From the NCBI RefSeq assembly GCF_016894385.1, contig NZ_CP069811.1, positions 2,208,501 to 2,272,500 on the forward strand: a stretch of 64,000 bases of DNA, written 5' to 3'. Positions 8,354 to 18,705 of this stretch are shown here, piece after piece (the first letter of the stretch is position 1; each line of letters begins with the position of its first letter). The DNA comes from Cupriavidus oxalaticus (GTDB lineage: Bacteria; Pseudomonadota; Gammaproteobacteria; Burkholderiales; Burkholderiaceae). Below the pieces are notes generated by a model that saw only the letters and a list, made by a program, of their open reading frames with translations, ran no database searches and was not told the origin of the DNA. The position numbers and the translations under genes were made by a program.

Positions 8354-9280
8354 ATGAACATCACGCTCGACGAACTCCAGGCATTTGCGACCGTGGTCGA
8401 CACCGGTTCGATCACCGCGGCCGCGCAGCAGCTGGACCTGACCGTGTCGGCGACGAGCCGCACGCTCGCGCGGCTCGAGGAAAAGCTGAAGACCACGCTG
8501 CTGCGGCGGACCACGCGCCGCCTGGAGCTGACCGAGGAAGGCCGGGCCTTCCTGCAGAATGCGCGGGCGATCATCGACTCGGTCGAAAGCGCCGAAGAGC
8601 AGATGCTCGCGCGGCGCGAGAAGCCGTCGGGGCGACTGCGGGTCGATGCCGCGACGCCGTTCATGCTGCACGTGATCGTGCCGCTCGTGCGCGGCTATCG
8701 CGAGCGCTATCCACAGGTGGAGCTGGAGCTGAACAGCAACGAAGGCATCATCGACCTGCTCGAGCGGCGCACCGACGTGGCGATCCGGATCGGCCGCCTG
8801 AAGGATTCGACGCTGCATAGCCGGCTGATCGGCAACAGCCGCGTGCGCATTCTCGCCAGTCCGGCATATCTCGACGCGCACGGCCAGCCGCGCAAGGCGG
8901 AGGATCTCGGCGGGCATGCGCTGCTCGGCTTCAACCAGCCCGAATCACTGAACGTGTGGCCGATACCTGGCGCGGACGGCGAGCCGTACCGGATCGCGCC
9001 GGCCGTGTGGTCGTCGAGCGGAGAGACGCTCAGGCAACTCGCGCTCGACGGCGCAGGCATCGTCTGCCTGTCGGATTTCATGACCGCGCAGGACCGCGAG
9101 TCCGGGCGTCTCGTGCAGGTCCTTGCGCGTCACACGCAGGACGTGCGGCAGCCGGTGCATGCCGTCTACTACCGCAACACGGCGATCTCGTCGCGGATCG
9201 CGTCGTTCGTCGAGTATCTGATCGAAGTGCTCGGCGGCGGGAGCCCTGCGCGCGGAGCGGCAACTTGGACGGCGCGATGA
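8354..9280 (+). CDS. LysR family transcriptional regulator (YafC/CrgA-like subgroup)
   Basis: 308 residues. The N-terminal winged helix (residues about 1-60: ITLDELQAFATVVDTGSITA, then RTLARLEEKLKTTLLRRTTR) and a periplasmic-binding-like effector domain (about 90-295) are clear. The AKPSGRLRVDAATPF-type linker region is that of the aldehyde/quinone-responsive CrgA/YafC group, which often controls a divergent oxidoreductase. Divergence from the dkgB-like gene, and the palindrome overlapping its own start, suggest that it regulates that operon and itself. The ATG at 8354 has no good Shine-Dalgarno sequence. Confidence 0.9.
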   Translation: MNITLDELQAFATVVDTGSITAAAQQLDLTVSATSRTLARLEEKLKTTLLRRTTRRLELTEEGRAFLQNARAIIDSVESAEEQMLARREKPSGRLRVDAATPFMLHVIVPLVRGYRERYPQVELELNSNEGIIDLLERRTDVAIRIGRLKDSTLHSRLIGNSRVRILASPAYLDAHGQPRKAEDLGGHALLGFNQPESLNVWPIPGADGEPYRIAPAVWSSSGETLRQLALDGAGIVCLSDFMTAQDRESGRLVQVLARHTQDVRQPVHAVYYRNTAISSRIASFVEYLIEVLGGGSPARGAATWTAR

Positions 9281-9353
9281 CCGGCACGATGAACGGCGCC
9301 CGGGCCGCATCTGCCTGCGCCCGGCTGGCGCGGGCGGCTTTCCGGGCAGGACA

Positions 9354-10247
9354 TTAGAACAGCTCGGCAATCAGCTGCCGCAGCCAGGCATGCGCAGGAT
9401 CATGCTGGTAGCGCTCATGCCAGTACAGCGACACGCTCAGCATCGGCAGCGCGAGCGGCACTTCCCGCATCACCGTGCGGGTATTGCGCGCGAGCGCTGT
9501 CGCCACGCTGCTGGGCAGGGTCGCGATCAGGTCGGACGATGCCACGACGTGGGGGCAGGCCAGATAGCTCGACAGCGTAATGGCAAGCCTGCGGCTGCGG
9601 CCCAGCCCTTCCAGCGCCCGGTCGATGCGCTCGCTGAAGTAGCGCGTGTGCGCCGCCAGGTCGATATGCCCGTAGTGCAGATAGGCGTCGATGTTCCACG
9701 ACCGCTCCAGCGAGGGATGGCCGGCGCGCACGAGGCAGACCGTCGACTCGTCGAACAGGAAGCGGGTGCGCAGGTTCGGCGCCGGTTCCGGGTAATAGCC
9801 GGCGATCAGCTCGACGTGGTTGGTCTCCAGCATGCTCAGGCCGTGCTGCAGGCGCGCCGGGAAGACTCGCAGCTGCATGTTGGGCGCGTCGCGGCACACG
9901 CGGGCCGCGACCCTGGGCATGACCGTGAACTGCACGTAGTCCGTGGCATAGATGGAGATCACGCGCTTGCTGGTGGCCGGATGGAACGCCTCGCGCGGCG
10001 CCGTGGCGAGCTGCCATTGCTGCAGGATGGGGGCGAAGGTCCGGTGCAGCTCCAGCGCCCGCGCCGTGGGCTTCCATAGCGCGCCGTCGCGCACCAGCAG
10101 CGGATCGTTGAACAGGCGCCGCAGGCGGCTCAGCGCGGCACTCATGGCCGGCTGCGAAAGCTGCATCTGCTCAGCCGCGCGCGAGACGCTGCGGCACGCA
10201 AGCAAGGCATCGAAGTGCGACAGCAGGTTCAGGTCGGGATGCTTCAT
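9354..10247 (-). CDS. LysR family transcriptional regulator
   Basis: 297 residues from the ATG at 10247; a further 33 in-frame upstream codons look non-coding. The NodD/NahR-like N-terminus (PDLNLLSHFDALLACRSVSR, then MSAALSRLRRLFNDPLLVR) places it in the DNLLSHFDAL subgroup. The effector domain follows from about residue 95. It is divergent from the Bug/HyuA/HyuB genes across a 199-bp gap and is their probable activator. In that gap GGTATA occurs twice (GGTATAGATAC and GGTATAAACGG, around 10259-10290), a possible pair of binding half-sites. Confidence 0.88.
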   Translation of the reverse strand: MKHPDLNLLSHFDALLACRSVSRAAEQMQLSQPAMSAALSRLRRLFNDPLLVRDGALWKPTARALELHRTFAPILQQWQLATAPREAFHPATSKRVISIYATDYVQFTVMPRVAARVCRDAPNMQLRVFPARLQHGLSMLETNHVELIAGYYPEPAPNLRTRFLFDESTVCLVRAGHPSLERSWNIDAYLHYGHIDLAAHTRYFSERIDRALEGLGRSRRLAITLSSYLACPHVVASSDLIATLPSSVATALARNTRTVMREVPLALPMLSVSLYWHERYQHDPAHAWLRQLIAELF

Positions 10248-10446
10248 GGCGCACGCCTGGGTATAGATACGGTGGATGTAGGTATAAACGGCACTATATC
10301 GTTTCAGGCCGATTCCGTCCGTACCATGGCAATGACCGGTGCGCAATCACCCGCGCAGTCACCCACATAGAACAGCACCGCTCCAGCCGCCCAGCGCAAC
10401 CATCCCCTCCGGTCCCGACCGGCTGCCCCTCACGGAGAATCGAACG

Positions 10447-11439
10447 ATGCCGCGCCTGAAGCATCTCTTGCACCTGCTGCGAAGCCTGCCTTTGTGCTGT
10501 TCCCTGCTGCTTGCCAGCCCCGCCAGCCATGCCGAACCGGCCTGGCCCGCCAAGCCCGTCCGGCTGGTCGTGCCGTTCGCGGCGGGCGGCTCGACCGACC
10601 TGATCGCGCGCAAGATTGCCGAAGAACTGGGTGAGCGCATCAAGGGGACGGTGATCGTTGAGAACCGGCCCGGCGCCGGCGGCACCGTCGGGAGCGAGTA
10701 CGTGGCCCGCCAGGCCGGGGACGGCTACACCATCCTGATGGGATCGGTCAGCACCCATGCCGTGGCCCCCAGCCTGTTTGCCCGCCTGCCTTACGATCCG
10801 ATCAAGGACTTCACGCCGCTGGCCCTGGTTGCCACCATCCCGAACGTGCTGGTCGTCAACAACACGATGCCGGTAAGCAACATGAAGGACTTCGTCGGCC
10901 TGATCAAGCGCGAACCGGGCAAGTTCGCCTTTGCCTCGAACGGCAACGGCACCTCCAACCACCTGGCGATGGAGCTGTTCAAGGCCACGGCCGGCGTCTC
11001 GCTCACGCACGTGCCCTACAAGGGCTCCGGCCCCGCCATGGCGGACCTGCTGGGCGGCCACGTCAACAGCATGATGGACGTGGTCATGACCTCGTACAGC
11101 TACGTCCGCAACGGCAAGCTCAAGCCGATCGCGGTGACATCGCTGACGCGCTCGCCCCTGCTGCCGAACGTGCCGACCGTGGCGGAATCGGGGTACCCCG
11201 GCTTTGAAGCCATCGTCTGGTTTGGCCTGTTCGGGCCGGCGAACATGCCGGCCGATATTGCCGGCCGCCTGTCGCGCGAACTGGCGGCCGTGCTGCAAGG
11301 CAAAAAAATGACCGCTTACCTGACGGAACAGGGCGCGCAGCCCTCCCCGATGTCTGCGGCGGAATTCAGCCAGTTCATCCGCAAGGACATGGCCAAGTGG
11401 CACACCGTTGCCGTGGCCGCCGGCATCAAGCCGGAATGA
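10447..11439 (+). CDS. Bug/TctC family tripartite tricarboxylate transporter substrate-binding protein
   Basis: 330 residues with a Sec signal peptide (LPLCCSLLLASPASHA, mature end at EPAWPAK), so a periplasmic binding protein. Bug hallmarks are PVRLVVPFAAGGSTD near the mature N-terminus, IVENRPGAGGTVGSEYVA, and HVPYKGSGPAMADLLGG. The start at 10447 has a GGAG Shine-Dalgarno about 10 bp upstream. No TctA/TctB membrane genes are adjacent, the usual orphan state for Bug proteins in Cupriavidus and Bordetella. It lies 96 bp upstream of HyuA, so the ligand is probably the substrate of the Hyu enzyme, perhaps a hydantoin, oxoproline-like lactam or related acid. Confidence 0.92.
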   Translation: MPRLKHLLHLLRSLPLCCSLLLASPASHAEPAWPAKPVRLVVPFAAGGSTDLIARKIAEELGERIKGTVIVENRPGAGGTVGSEYVARQAGDGYTILMGSVSTHAVAPSLFARLPYDPIKDFTPLALVATIPNVLVVNNTMPVSNMKDFVGLIKREPGKFAFASNGNGTSNHLAMELFKATAGVSLTHVPYKGSGPAMADLLGGHVNSMMDVVMTSYSYVRNGKLKPIAVTSLTRSPLLPNVPTVAESGYPGFEAIVWFGLFGPANMPADIAGRLSRELAAVLQGKKMTAYLTEQGAQPSPMSAAEFSQFIRKDMAKWHTVAVAAGIKPE

Positions 11440-11535
11440 GATCTGCTCCCGGGGGCGGCGGCGTGCGCCGTCCCGGACCGGGCCGCCTGCGACGCCCGGC
11501 ACTCCCCTCCTCACCAGCACCAGCCAGGACCAACC

Positions 11536-13671
11536 ATGTACCGAATCGGTATCGATGTCGGCGGGACTTTCACCGACTTCACCATGATCGACGAGACCGC
11601 GGGAGCCGTGCATTTCCACAAGGTTCCCTCCACCCCGCATGACCCGTCGGAGGCCATCGACCGCGGCATCGCCGAGCTGCTCGGCGACCACGGGATCGCC
11701 GCCGCCGAGGTGGCTCACATCGGCCATGGCACGACCGTGGCCACGAACCTGATCATCGAGCGCAAGGGGGCGAAGGTCGGCCTGATCACCACGCAAGGGT
11801 TCCGCGACATCCTTGAAATCGGCCGCCAGACCCGCCCCCACCTGTTCGACTACAGCGTGACCAAGCCGCCGGTGCTGGTGCCGCGCGAGCATCGCATCGA
11901 AGTGCCGGAGCGGCTCGACGCACAGGGCCGCGTGGTCACGCCGCTGGACGAGGCGGCCGTGCGCCGCGCCGCGGAGGCCTTCCGCGATGCCGGCCTCGAA
12001 GCGGTCACGATCGGCTTCCTGCATGCCTACCGCAACCCCTGCCATGAGCAGCGCGCGCGCGCGATCGTGCAGGAAGTCATGCCCGGCGCCTATGTCAGCT
12101 TGTCCAGCGAGGTCCTGCCGGAGTTCCGCGAGTATGAGCGGCTGTCCACGACGGTGCTCAATGCCGCCGTGGGGCCGCGCATGGCGCGCTACCTGGATCG
12201 TTTCCTGGAGCGCGCCAGGGCGCTCGGCGTCAGCCATGCGCCTTACACCATCCATTCGAACGGCGGCCTGATGTCTGCCAGCGCCGTGCGGCAATTCCCG
12301 GTGCGTACCTGCCTGTCGGGGCCGGCGGCGGGGGTGGTAGGCGCGGCGGCGGTCGGCCGCGCCATCGGCCGGACCGAGCTGGTGACGTTCGATGTGGGCG
12401 GCACCAGCACCGACGTCTCGCTGATTTCCGGCGGCAGGCCGCTGTTCACGTCGAACCGGCAGGTCGCGGGCTATCCGGTCAAGACGCCGATGGTGGATAT
12501 CCATGTGATCGGCGCCGGCGGGGGCAGCATTGCGTGGCGCGACGACGCCGGCTCGCTCAAGGTCGGCCCGCATAGCGCCGGCGCCGTGCCCGGGCCGGTC
12601 GGCTATGCACGTGGCGGCACGCAGGCCACCATCACCGACGCGGAGATTGCCCTGCAGCGGCTCAATCCGGTGGCCCTGCTGAAGGGCCGCATGCCGGTCG
12701 ACCTGGCCGGCTCGCGCCGCGCGGTCACCGAGCAGGTCGCCGTACCGCTGGGCATCACGCTGGAGGAGGCGGCCGAGGGGATCATCCGGATCGCCAATGC
12801 CAATATGAGCCGTGCCATCCGCGCGGTATCGACCGAGCGGGGCTATGACCTGTCCCGCTTTGCGCTCTATGCCTATGGCGGCGCGGGTCCCCTGCATGCG
12901 GTAGAGGTGGCGCAGGAGTGCGGCATCCCGGTGGTGATCGTGCCGCAGGAGCCCGGCACCATGTGCGCGCGCGGAATCCTGCTGACGGACATCTCGTTCG
13001 ACTTCGTGCGCAGCGAGATCTCCATCGCCGAGCCGGCCCAATGGCACCGCGTGGTGGATGCCTTCGCCCAGTTGCGGGCCGAGGCACTCGCCTGGCTGGA
13101 GGCCGAGCACGTCGAACCGGCACGCCAGCGGTTGTGCTTTGCCATCGACGCGCGCTACGACGGCCAGAATTTTGAAGTCCAGGTTCCGATGGACCACGTC
13201 GACGCGGACAGCCTGGACGCCTTCCTTGACGGCTTCGACGCCGCGCACGCCCGCGAGTATGGCTACCGCGTGCCCGGCCGCGCCGTGCAGGTCATCAACT
13301 GCCGCGTGCAGGCGGTGGGCCAGGTCATCAAGGCGCCGCTCGCCCCGGCACGCACCGGCGGGTCGCTGGCGCAGGCCCGGGCCGGCGCGCGCGAGGTCTA
13401 CCACGGCCGCGCCCACGGCTGGCAAGCCACGCCGGTCTATGACCGCGACCGGCTGTGCGCCGGCCACCGCATCGACGGCCCGGCGGTCATCGAGGAAATG
13501 AGCTCGACCACCGTGCTCGGCCCGCATCATCACGCCGAGGTGGACGCTTATGGCAACCTGCTTGTCATGCTCGCTCCCGCCGCACCCGCCGCACCCGCCG
13601 CACACGCCGCCCCTGCCCATGCAGACACGCAACAGCATACCGCCGCCCCGGAGCCCCAGCATGCCCTCTGA
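11536..13671 (+). CDS. hyuA: Hydantoinase/oxoprolinase family protein, subunit A (HyuA)
   Basis: 711-residue ATP-dependent amidohydrolase subunit of the N-methylhydantoinase A/5-oxoprolinase/acetone carboxylase superfamily. The Hydant_A_N ATP loop GIDVGGTFTDF is near residue 4. A second ASKHA phosphate loop, DVGGTSTDVSLI, is near 290, followed by a glycine loop in IGAGGGSIAW and the core YGGAGPLHA near 455. The C-terminus ends in a low-complexity Ala/Pro run (APAAPAAPAAHAAPAH). It overlaps hyuB by 11 bp, implying translational coupling and a heteromeric enzyme. Hydantoin, oxoproline or ketone carboxylation chemistry cannot be told apart from sequence alone. Confidence 0.88.
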   Translation: MYRIGIDVGGTFTDFTMIDETAGAVHFHKVPSTPHDPSEAIDRGIAELLGDHGIAAAEVAHIGHGTTVATNLIIERKGAKVGLITTQGFRDILEIGRQTRPHLFDYSVTKPPVLVPREHRIEVPERLDAQGRVVTPLDEAAVRRAAEAFRDAGLEAVTIGFLHAYRNPCHEQRARAIVQEVMPGAYVSLSSEVLPEFREYERLSTTVLNAAVGPRMARYLDRFLERARALGVSHAPYTIHSNGGLMSASAVRQFPVRTCLSGPAAGVVGAAAVGRAIGRTELVTFDVGGTSTDVSLISGGRPLFTSNRQVAGYPVKTPMVDIHVIGAGGGSIAWRDDAGSLKVGPHSAGAVPGPVGYARGGTQATITDAEIALQRLNPVALLKGRMPVDLAGSRRAVTEQVAVPLGITLEEAAEGIIRIANANMSRAIRAVSTERGYDLSRFALYAYGGAGPLHAVEVAQECGIPVVIVPQEPGTMCARGILLTDISFDFVRSEISIAEPAQWHRVVDAFAQLRAEALAWLEAEHVEPARQRLCFAIDARYDGQNFEVQVPMDHVDADSLDAFLDGFDAAHAREYGYRVPGRAVQVINCRVQAVGQVIKAPLAPARTGGSLAQARAGAREVYHGRAHGWQATPVYDRDRLCAGHRIDGPAVIEEMSSTTVLGPHHHAEVDAYGNLLVMLAPAAPAAPAAHAAPAHADTQQHTAAPEPQHAL

Positions 13672-15382
13672 AACTCACGCCACCGCCGCCGAGATTGAAG
13701 CCTTGTCCGACCCGATCGGGATGGAGGTGTTCAGCAACCGGCTGCTTTCGATCACCGAGGACATGAACAACACGCTCGTCAGGGCGTCATTCTCGACCAA
13801 TATCAAGGAACGCAAGGATTGCTCGGTCGCGCTGTTCGACGCCGCCGGCAGGCTGGTGGCGCAAGGCACGCAGATTCCCCTGCACCTGGGCTCGCTGAAC
13901 GGGGCGATCGAGGCGGTGCTGGCGCAATTCCCGGCCGGCAGCATCCGCGACGGCGACGTGTTCATCTGCAACGATCCCTACCTGGCCAACGGCAGCCACC
14001 TGCCCGACATCAATATCGTCACGCCGGTATTCTGGGACGGCACGCTGCGCTTTTTCACGGCCAATATCGCGCACCATTCGGACGTCGGCGGCGCGGTGCC
14101 GGGCTCGATCGCCGGCACGCTGCGCAGCATCTTCGAGGAAGGTGTGCGGATCCCCGCCTGCCGCATCGTGGATGCCGGCAAGCCCAACGATGACCTGCTG
14201 CGGCTGGTGTGCTGCAACACCCGCGACCCCGAGGAGCGGATGCTCGACCTGCGGGTGCAGATCGCGACCAACGCGCGCGGCGCCGACGCCGTCCGTGGGC
14301 TGATCCGGCAGATGGGCCTGGAAGAGGTGCTGCGCTGCGTCGAAGACGTGATCCGCTACACGCGCCGCCGCCTGATGAACCGCGTGGCCGAACTGCGCGA
14401 GGGCACGTACACCTTCAGCAGCTATCTGGACGACGACGGCCTGGGTGGCGATCCGGTGCCGATCTGCGTCACGCTGACCGTGGCCGGCGGCAGGCTCCAT
14501 CTCGATTTCGAAGGCTCGGGCAAGCAGGCACGGGGGGCGATGAACCTCCCCATCAATGCGCTGCGGGCCACGGCCTACTACGCGGTGAAGGCCCTGCTCG
14601 ATCCCGAACTGGTACCCAATGCCGGCATGTTCGCGCCGATCACCGTCACGGCGCCGCGCGGCACCATCACCAATCCCGAGCCGCCCGCCGCGGTGGGCGC
14701 GCGCTCCATTACCGCGCAGAAGGTGGCCGGCGCCATCTTCGGCGCGTTCCGCGGGCTGTTGCCGGCGGAGAAGATGATGGCCTCCGGCAACGATTCCTGC
14801 CCGGCAATCGTGTTCTCCGGGCGGCTGCGCCAGCGTGACGGCCATTTCGTCTACCTGGAGACCATCGGCGGCGGCAGCGGTGCGCGCTATGACGGCGACG
14901 GCATGGACGCAGTCCACGTGCACATGACCAATACCTCCAATCTGCCGGTCGAAGCGCTCGAACACGAGTATCCGCTGCGCATGGACGAGTACGCGATGAT
15001 TCCGGACTCGGGCGGCGCCGGCCGCACGCGCGGCGGGCTGGGCATCGCCAAGCAGATCCGCGCATTGACGCCCGGCATCGTCTTCTCGGCGCGCTCGGAC
15101 AGCCATACGGTCGGCATCCCCGCCGGCGTGGATGGCGGCCATGACGGCAGGCGCGCCCGGCTGGTGCGCAACTATGGCACCGGACAGGCGACCGAGCTGT
15201 TCTCCAAGACGGCCAACATCGAACTCGCGGAGGGCGAAAGCGTGCGCATCGAGACGCCGGGCGGAGGCGGTTATGGCGATCCGGCGCAGCGCCCCGCGCA
15301 CGCGCTCGCCCGCGACCTGCGCGACGGCAAGGTGACGCCCGCCGTGGCGCGCGTGCAGTATCCGGGGTACAGCGAGGACTGA
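13661..15382 (+). CDS. hyuB: Hydantoinase B/oxoprolinase family protein (HyuB)
   Basis: 573 residues from the ATG at 13661, inside the end of hyuA. Family blocks are DPIGMEVFSNRLLSITEDMN, TNIKERKDCSVALFD, the metal-associated GDVFICNDPYLANGSHLPD, ANIAHHSDVGG, and the C-terminal ETPGGGGYGDP. HyuB pairs with HyuA to hydrolyse a cyclic amide with ATP. Together with the upstream Bug protein and divergent LysR regulator this forms a small uptake-and-opening module for an unidentified lactam or imide. A longer upstream reading from 13550 is Pro/His-rich and non-coding in character. Confidence 0.88.
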   Translation: MPSETHATAAEIEALSDPIGMEVFSNRLLSITEDMNNTLVRASFSTNIKERKDCSVALFDAAGRLVAQGTQIPLHLGSLNGAIEAVLAQFPAGSIRDGDVFICNDPYLANGSHLPDINIVTPVFWDGTLRFFTANIAHHSDVGGAVPGSIAGTLRSIFEEGVRIPACRIVDAGKPNDDLLRLVCCNTRDPEERMLDLRVQIATNARGADAVRGLIRQMGLEEVLRCVEDVIRYTRRRLMNRVAELREGTYTFSSYLDDDGLGGDPVPICVTLTVAGGRLHLDFEGSGKQARGAMNLPINALRATAYYAVKALLDPELVPNAGMFAPITVTAPRGTITNPEPPAAVGARSITAQKVAGAIFGAFRGLLPAEKMMASGNDSCPAIVFSGRLRQRDGHFVYLETIGGGSGARYDGDGMDAVHVHMTNTSNLPVEALEHEYPLRMDEYAMIPDSGGAGRTRGGLGIAKQIRALTPGIVFSARSDSHTVGIPAGVDGGHDGRRARLVRNYGTGQATELFSKTANIELAEGESVRIETPGGGGYGDPAQRPAHALARDLRDGKVTPAVARVQYPGYSED

Positions 15383-15452
15383 CCCGCCAGCGACGCCGGT
15401 GGCGCGCCCGCCGTGGCGCCGCCGGCGCCGTGCGTCAAAGCCCGCAAATCAC

Positions 15453-16361
15453 CTAGCCCACGACAAAGCGGGGATCGAGCCTCGACAACGCATAGGCCCG
15501 TGTGTGGGCCACGAACGCCTTGAGCAGGATCGACGGCGAACGCTGCGCCGAAAACAGCACGGAAAAATCCGTCGTCAGCAACGGTTCGAACATCCGGAAG
15601 CAGACCCCGGTGCCCTTGTACTCGTGCGCGGTGACCGGATCGATCAGCGCCACGCCCAGCCCTTCCTCCACGAATGCGCAGATGCTCCAGGACACCTGCG
15701 TTTCCACCTGCACCTTGCATTCGATGCCGTAGGAAGCAAAAAGCGCATCGATCTCCAGGCGGGAATCCAGCACGCGCGGATGGGAGACAAAGCGCTCGCC
15801 CGCGAGATCCTGGGGCCGGATGACGTCCTGGCTGGCCAGCCGGTGTCCGGCCGGCAACGCGCACACCATCCGGGTCGAGAGCAGGCGCTCGCCGTGCGTG
15901 CTGGGATGGTTCATCGACAGGATCGCAAAGCCCACGTCGCAGCGCTGCTCCGACACCATCTGCACGACCGTGCGCGACGAATGCGGCAGCATGGTGATGT
16001 GGGTCTGCGGGTGATCCTGCATGAACGCGGCGATCGCGCGCGGCAGGAACGACAACGCCAGCGCCGGCGCGGCGGCAATCTGCAGCGAGCCGCGCTGCAT
16101 GTCGCGGATCTCCAGCGCAGTCTGCGCAATCCGGTCGATCCCCACCAGCGAGCGCTGCACTTCGTCGAACAGCGCCTGGGCCTCGGCGGTGGGGTGGAGC
16201 CGGCCGCGCAAGCGCTCGAACAGGGCAAACCCTACCGCCTCTTCCAGGTCCGCGATCAGGCGCGTGGTGGCTGGCTGCGAAATGTGCAGCATCTCGGCGG
16301 CGCGCGTGACGGTCTGGCAGAGCATCACGGCCCGGAAGGCTTCGAGCTGGCGGATTTTCAT
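15453..16361 (-). CDS. LysR family transcriptional regulator (OccR/NocR-like)
   Basis: 302 residues. The N-terminus MKIRQLEAFRAVM with TRAAEMLHISQPATTRLIADLE is typical of the opine regulators OccR/NocR and of LysR-type regulators of amino-acid uptake. The effector domain spans about residues 90-295. It is divergent from the ABC transporter/flavoenzyme operon across a 187-bp gap containing the palindrome at 16373-16387, so it is probably that operon's regulator. The regulator type agrees with the opine-oxidase look of the downstream enzymes, which supports an N-substituted amino acid as inducer. It converges with hyuB. Confidence 0.9.
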   Translation of the reverse strand: MKIRQLEAFRAVMLCQTVTRAAEMLHISQPATTRLIADLEEAVGFALFERLRGRLHPTAEAQALFDEVQRSLVGIDRIAQTALEIRDMQRGSLQIAAAPALALSFLPRAIAAFMQDHPQTHITMLPHSSRTVVQMVSEQRCDVGFAILSMNHPSTHGERLLSTRMVCALPAGHRLASQDVIRPQDLAGERFVSHPRVLDSRLEIDALFASYGIECKVQVETQVSWSICAFVEEGLGVALIDPVTAHEYKGTGVCFRMFEPLLTTDFSVLFSAQRSPSILLKAFVAHTRAYALSRLDPRFVVG

Positions 16362-16372
16362 GGAGCAAGTCT

Positions 16373-16387
16373 ATAACATGCCATTAT
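16373..16387. promoter_or_regulatory. LysR-type operator candidate
   Basis: ATAACATGCCATTAT has 4-bp inverted arms (ATAA-N7-TTAT) and a T-N11-A core, 12 bp upstream of the divergent LysR ATG. ATGGATGTG follows at 16386-16394 and is repeated at 16497-16505 nearer the transporter gene. This would fit a regulator tetramer contacting both sites. Seen in sequence; function inferred. Confidence 0.5.
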
Positions 16388-16548
16388 GGATGTGCCAAAA
16401 AAAAGAATTTTTCACGGCCGCCACATCCTCCTAATCTATCTGAACGCCGCATATTTCCTGAACATTGTCGTTATGGTGCAGGGATAACCCTAATGCATGG
16501 ATGTGGTGATCGACTTGCATTTTATTGGTGCATACCACGGAGGAAAGC

Positions 16549-17583
16549 ATGAAGCAGCAAGTTCTGGCCGCAGCAGTGTTCGCGTTGTGCAGTGCCTCGG
16601 CCGCCATGGCCCAGCAGCCCACGCTCTACGTGGGTTCGTACGGCGGCTCCACCGAAAAGGCGTTCAAGGAAAAGATCATTCCCGCCTTCGAGACGAGGCA
16701 TAAGGTCAAGGTGGTCTACGTGGCCGGCAACTCCACCGACACCCTGGCCAAGCTGCAGGCGCAGAAGGCCAGGCAGGAACTCGACGTGGTGCTGCTGGAT
16801 GACGGCCCGATGTACCAGGCCGTGCAGTTCGGCTTCTGCGACGCCATCAAGGATGCGCCGGTCTACAAGGACCTCTACCCGATCGCGAAAATCGGCGGCA
16901 ACAAGGCCACCGGCATCGGCGTGGTGGCAACCGGCCTGGTCTACAACACCGAGGCGTTCAAAAAGGCCGGCCTGCCGAAGCCCGATTCCTGGGAAGCGCT
17001 GACCGACAAGACATTGCGCCAGAAGGTCGCCATCCCGCCGATCAGCAACACCTACGGGCTGCAGACGCTCACCATGTTTGCAAAGCTGCGCAAGGGCAGC
17101 GACCAGAACATCGACCCCGGCTTCACCGCGCTGGCAAAGGAGGTCGGCCCCAATGTGCTGGCGTGGGAGCCGTCGCCGGGCAAGATGACCGAGCTGTTCC
17201 AGAACGGCGATGTCACGCTGGCCGTGTGGGGCAGCGGGCGCGCGCAAAGCCTGAAGGACACCGGCTTCCCGGTGGAATTCGTCTATCCGAAGGAAGGCGC
17301 TCCCGCCCTGCTGACCGCCGCGTGTCCGGTGGTGCAGAGCGATGTGCCCGAGCAATCGCAGGCCTTCGTGCAATACCTGCTCACGCCGGAGGTGCAGGCC
17401 ATCCTGGCGGACAGCCAGGGCTGGGGGCCGGTCAATGGCAAGGCCAGGCTCGAGCCGACGGTGGCCGCCAAGGTGCCGTACGGCCAGGCGCAGGTCGACA
17501 AGCTGCTGCCCACCAACTGGACCCTGGTCAACGAAAAGCGCGCCGAGTGGACCAACCGCTGGAACCGGACGGTGGAACGCTAG
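16549..17583 (+). CDS. ABC transporter substrate-binding protein, PotD/spermidine-putrescine type
   Basis: 344 residues with signal peptide (KQQVLAAAVFALCSASAAMA, mature QQPTLYVG), periplasmic. The body is an SBP_bac_8/PotD-like domain (TLYVGSYGGSTEKAFKEKII, LDVVLLDDGPMYQA, LAVWGSGRAQSL). The ATG at 16549 is preceded by a strong GGAGGAAA, so it is preferred over a GTG at 16525. It heads an operon with the ATPase and two permeases. PotD-like proteins bind polyamines, opines or other amino compounds; with flavoenzymes downstream, an opine-like or N-modified amino acid is more likely than spermidine. Confidence 0.92.
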   Translation: MKQQVLAAAVFALCSASAAMAQQPTLYVGSYGGSTEKAFKEKIIPAFETRHKVKVVYVAGNSTDTLAKLQAQKARQELDVVLLDDGPMYQAVQFGFCDAIKDAPVYKDLYPIAKIGGNKATGIGVVATGLVYNTEAFKKAGLPKPDSWEALTDKTLRQKVAIPPISNTYGLQTLTMFAKLRKGSDQNIDPGFTALAKEVGPNVLAWEPSPGKMTELFQNGDVTLAVWGSGRAQSLKDTGFPVEFVYPKEGAPALLTAACPVVQSDVPEQSQAFVQYLLTPEVQAILADSQGWGPVNGKARLEPTVAAKVPYGQAQVDKLLPTNWTLVNEKRAEWTNRWNRTVER

Positions 17584-17637
17584 ACCGCCCATCCTCCCGC
17601 CCCTCGACACCGTCAACATGACCGCCCCCGCATAACC

Positions 17638-18697
<1,060 letters not shown>

Positions 18698-18705
<8 letters not shown>

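Noticed and set aside
10294..13662. Very long minus-strand open frame opposite the Bug/HyuA genes
   Set aside because: It is antisense shadow reading of GC-rich plus-strand genes; its protein is His/Arg/Gly-rich without domains, while the plus strand has clear Bug and HyuA motifs.
16504..16518. GG-N10-GC spacing (TGG...TTGC) resembling a sigma-54 promoter upstream of the ABC binding-protein gene
   Set aside because: Only the bare TGG and TTGC match; the middle of the -24 element differs from consensus, and the adjacent LysR-type regulator does not normally work with sigma-54. Chance is likely.
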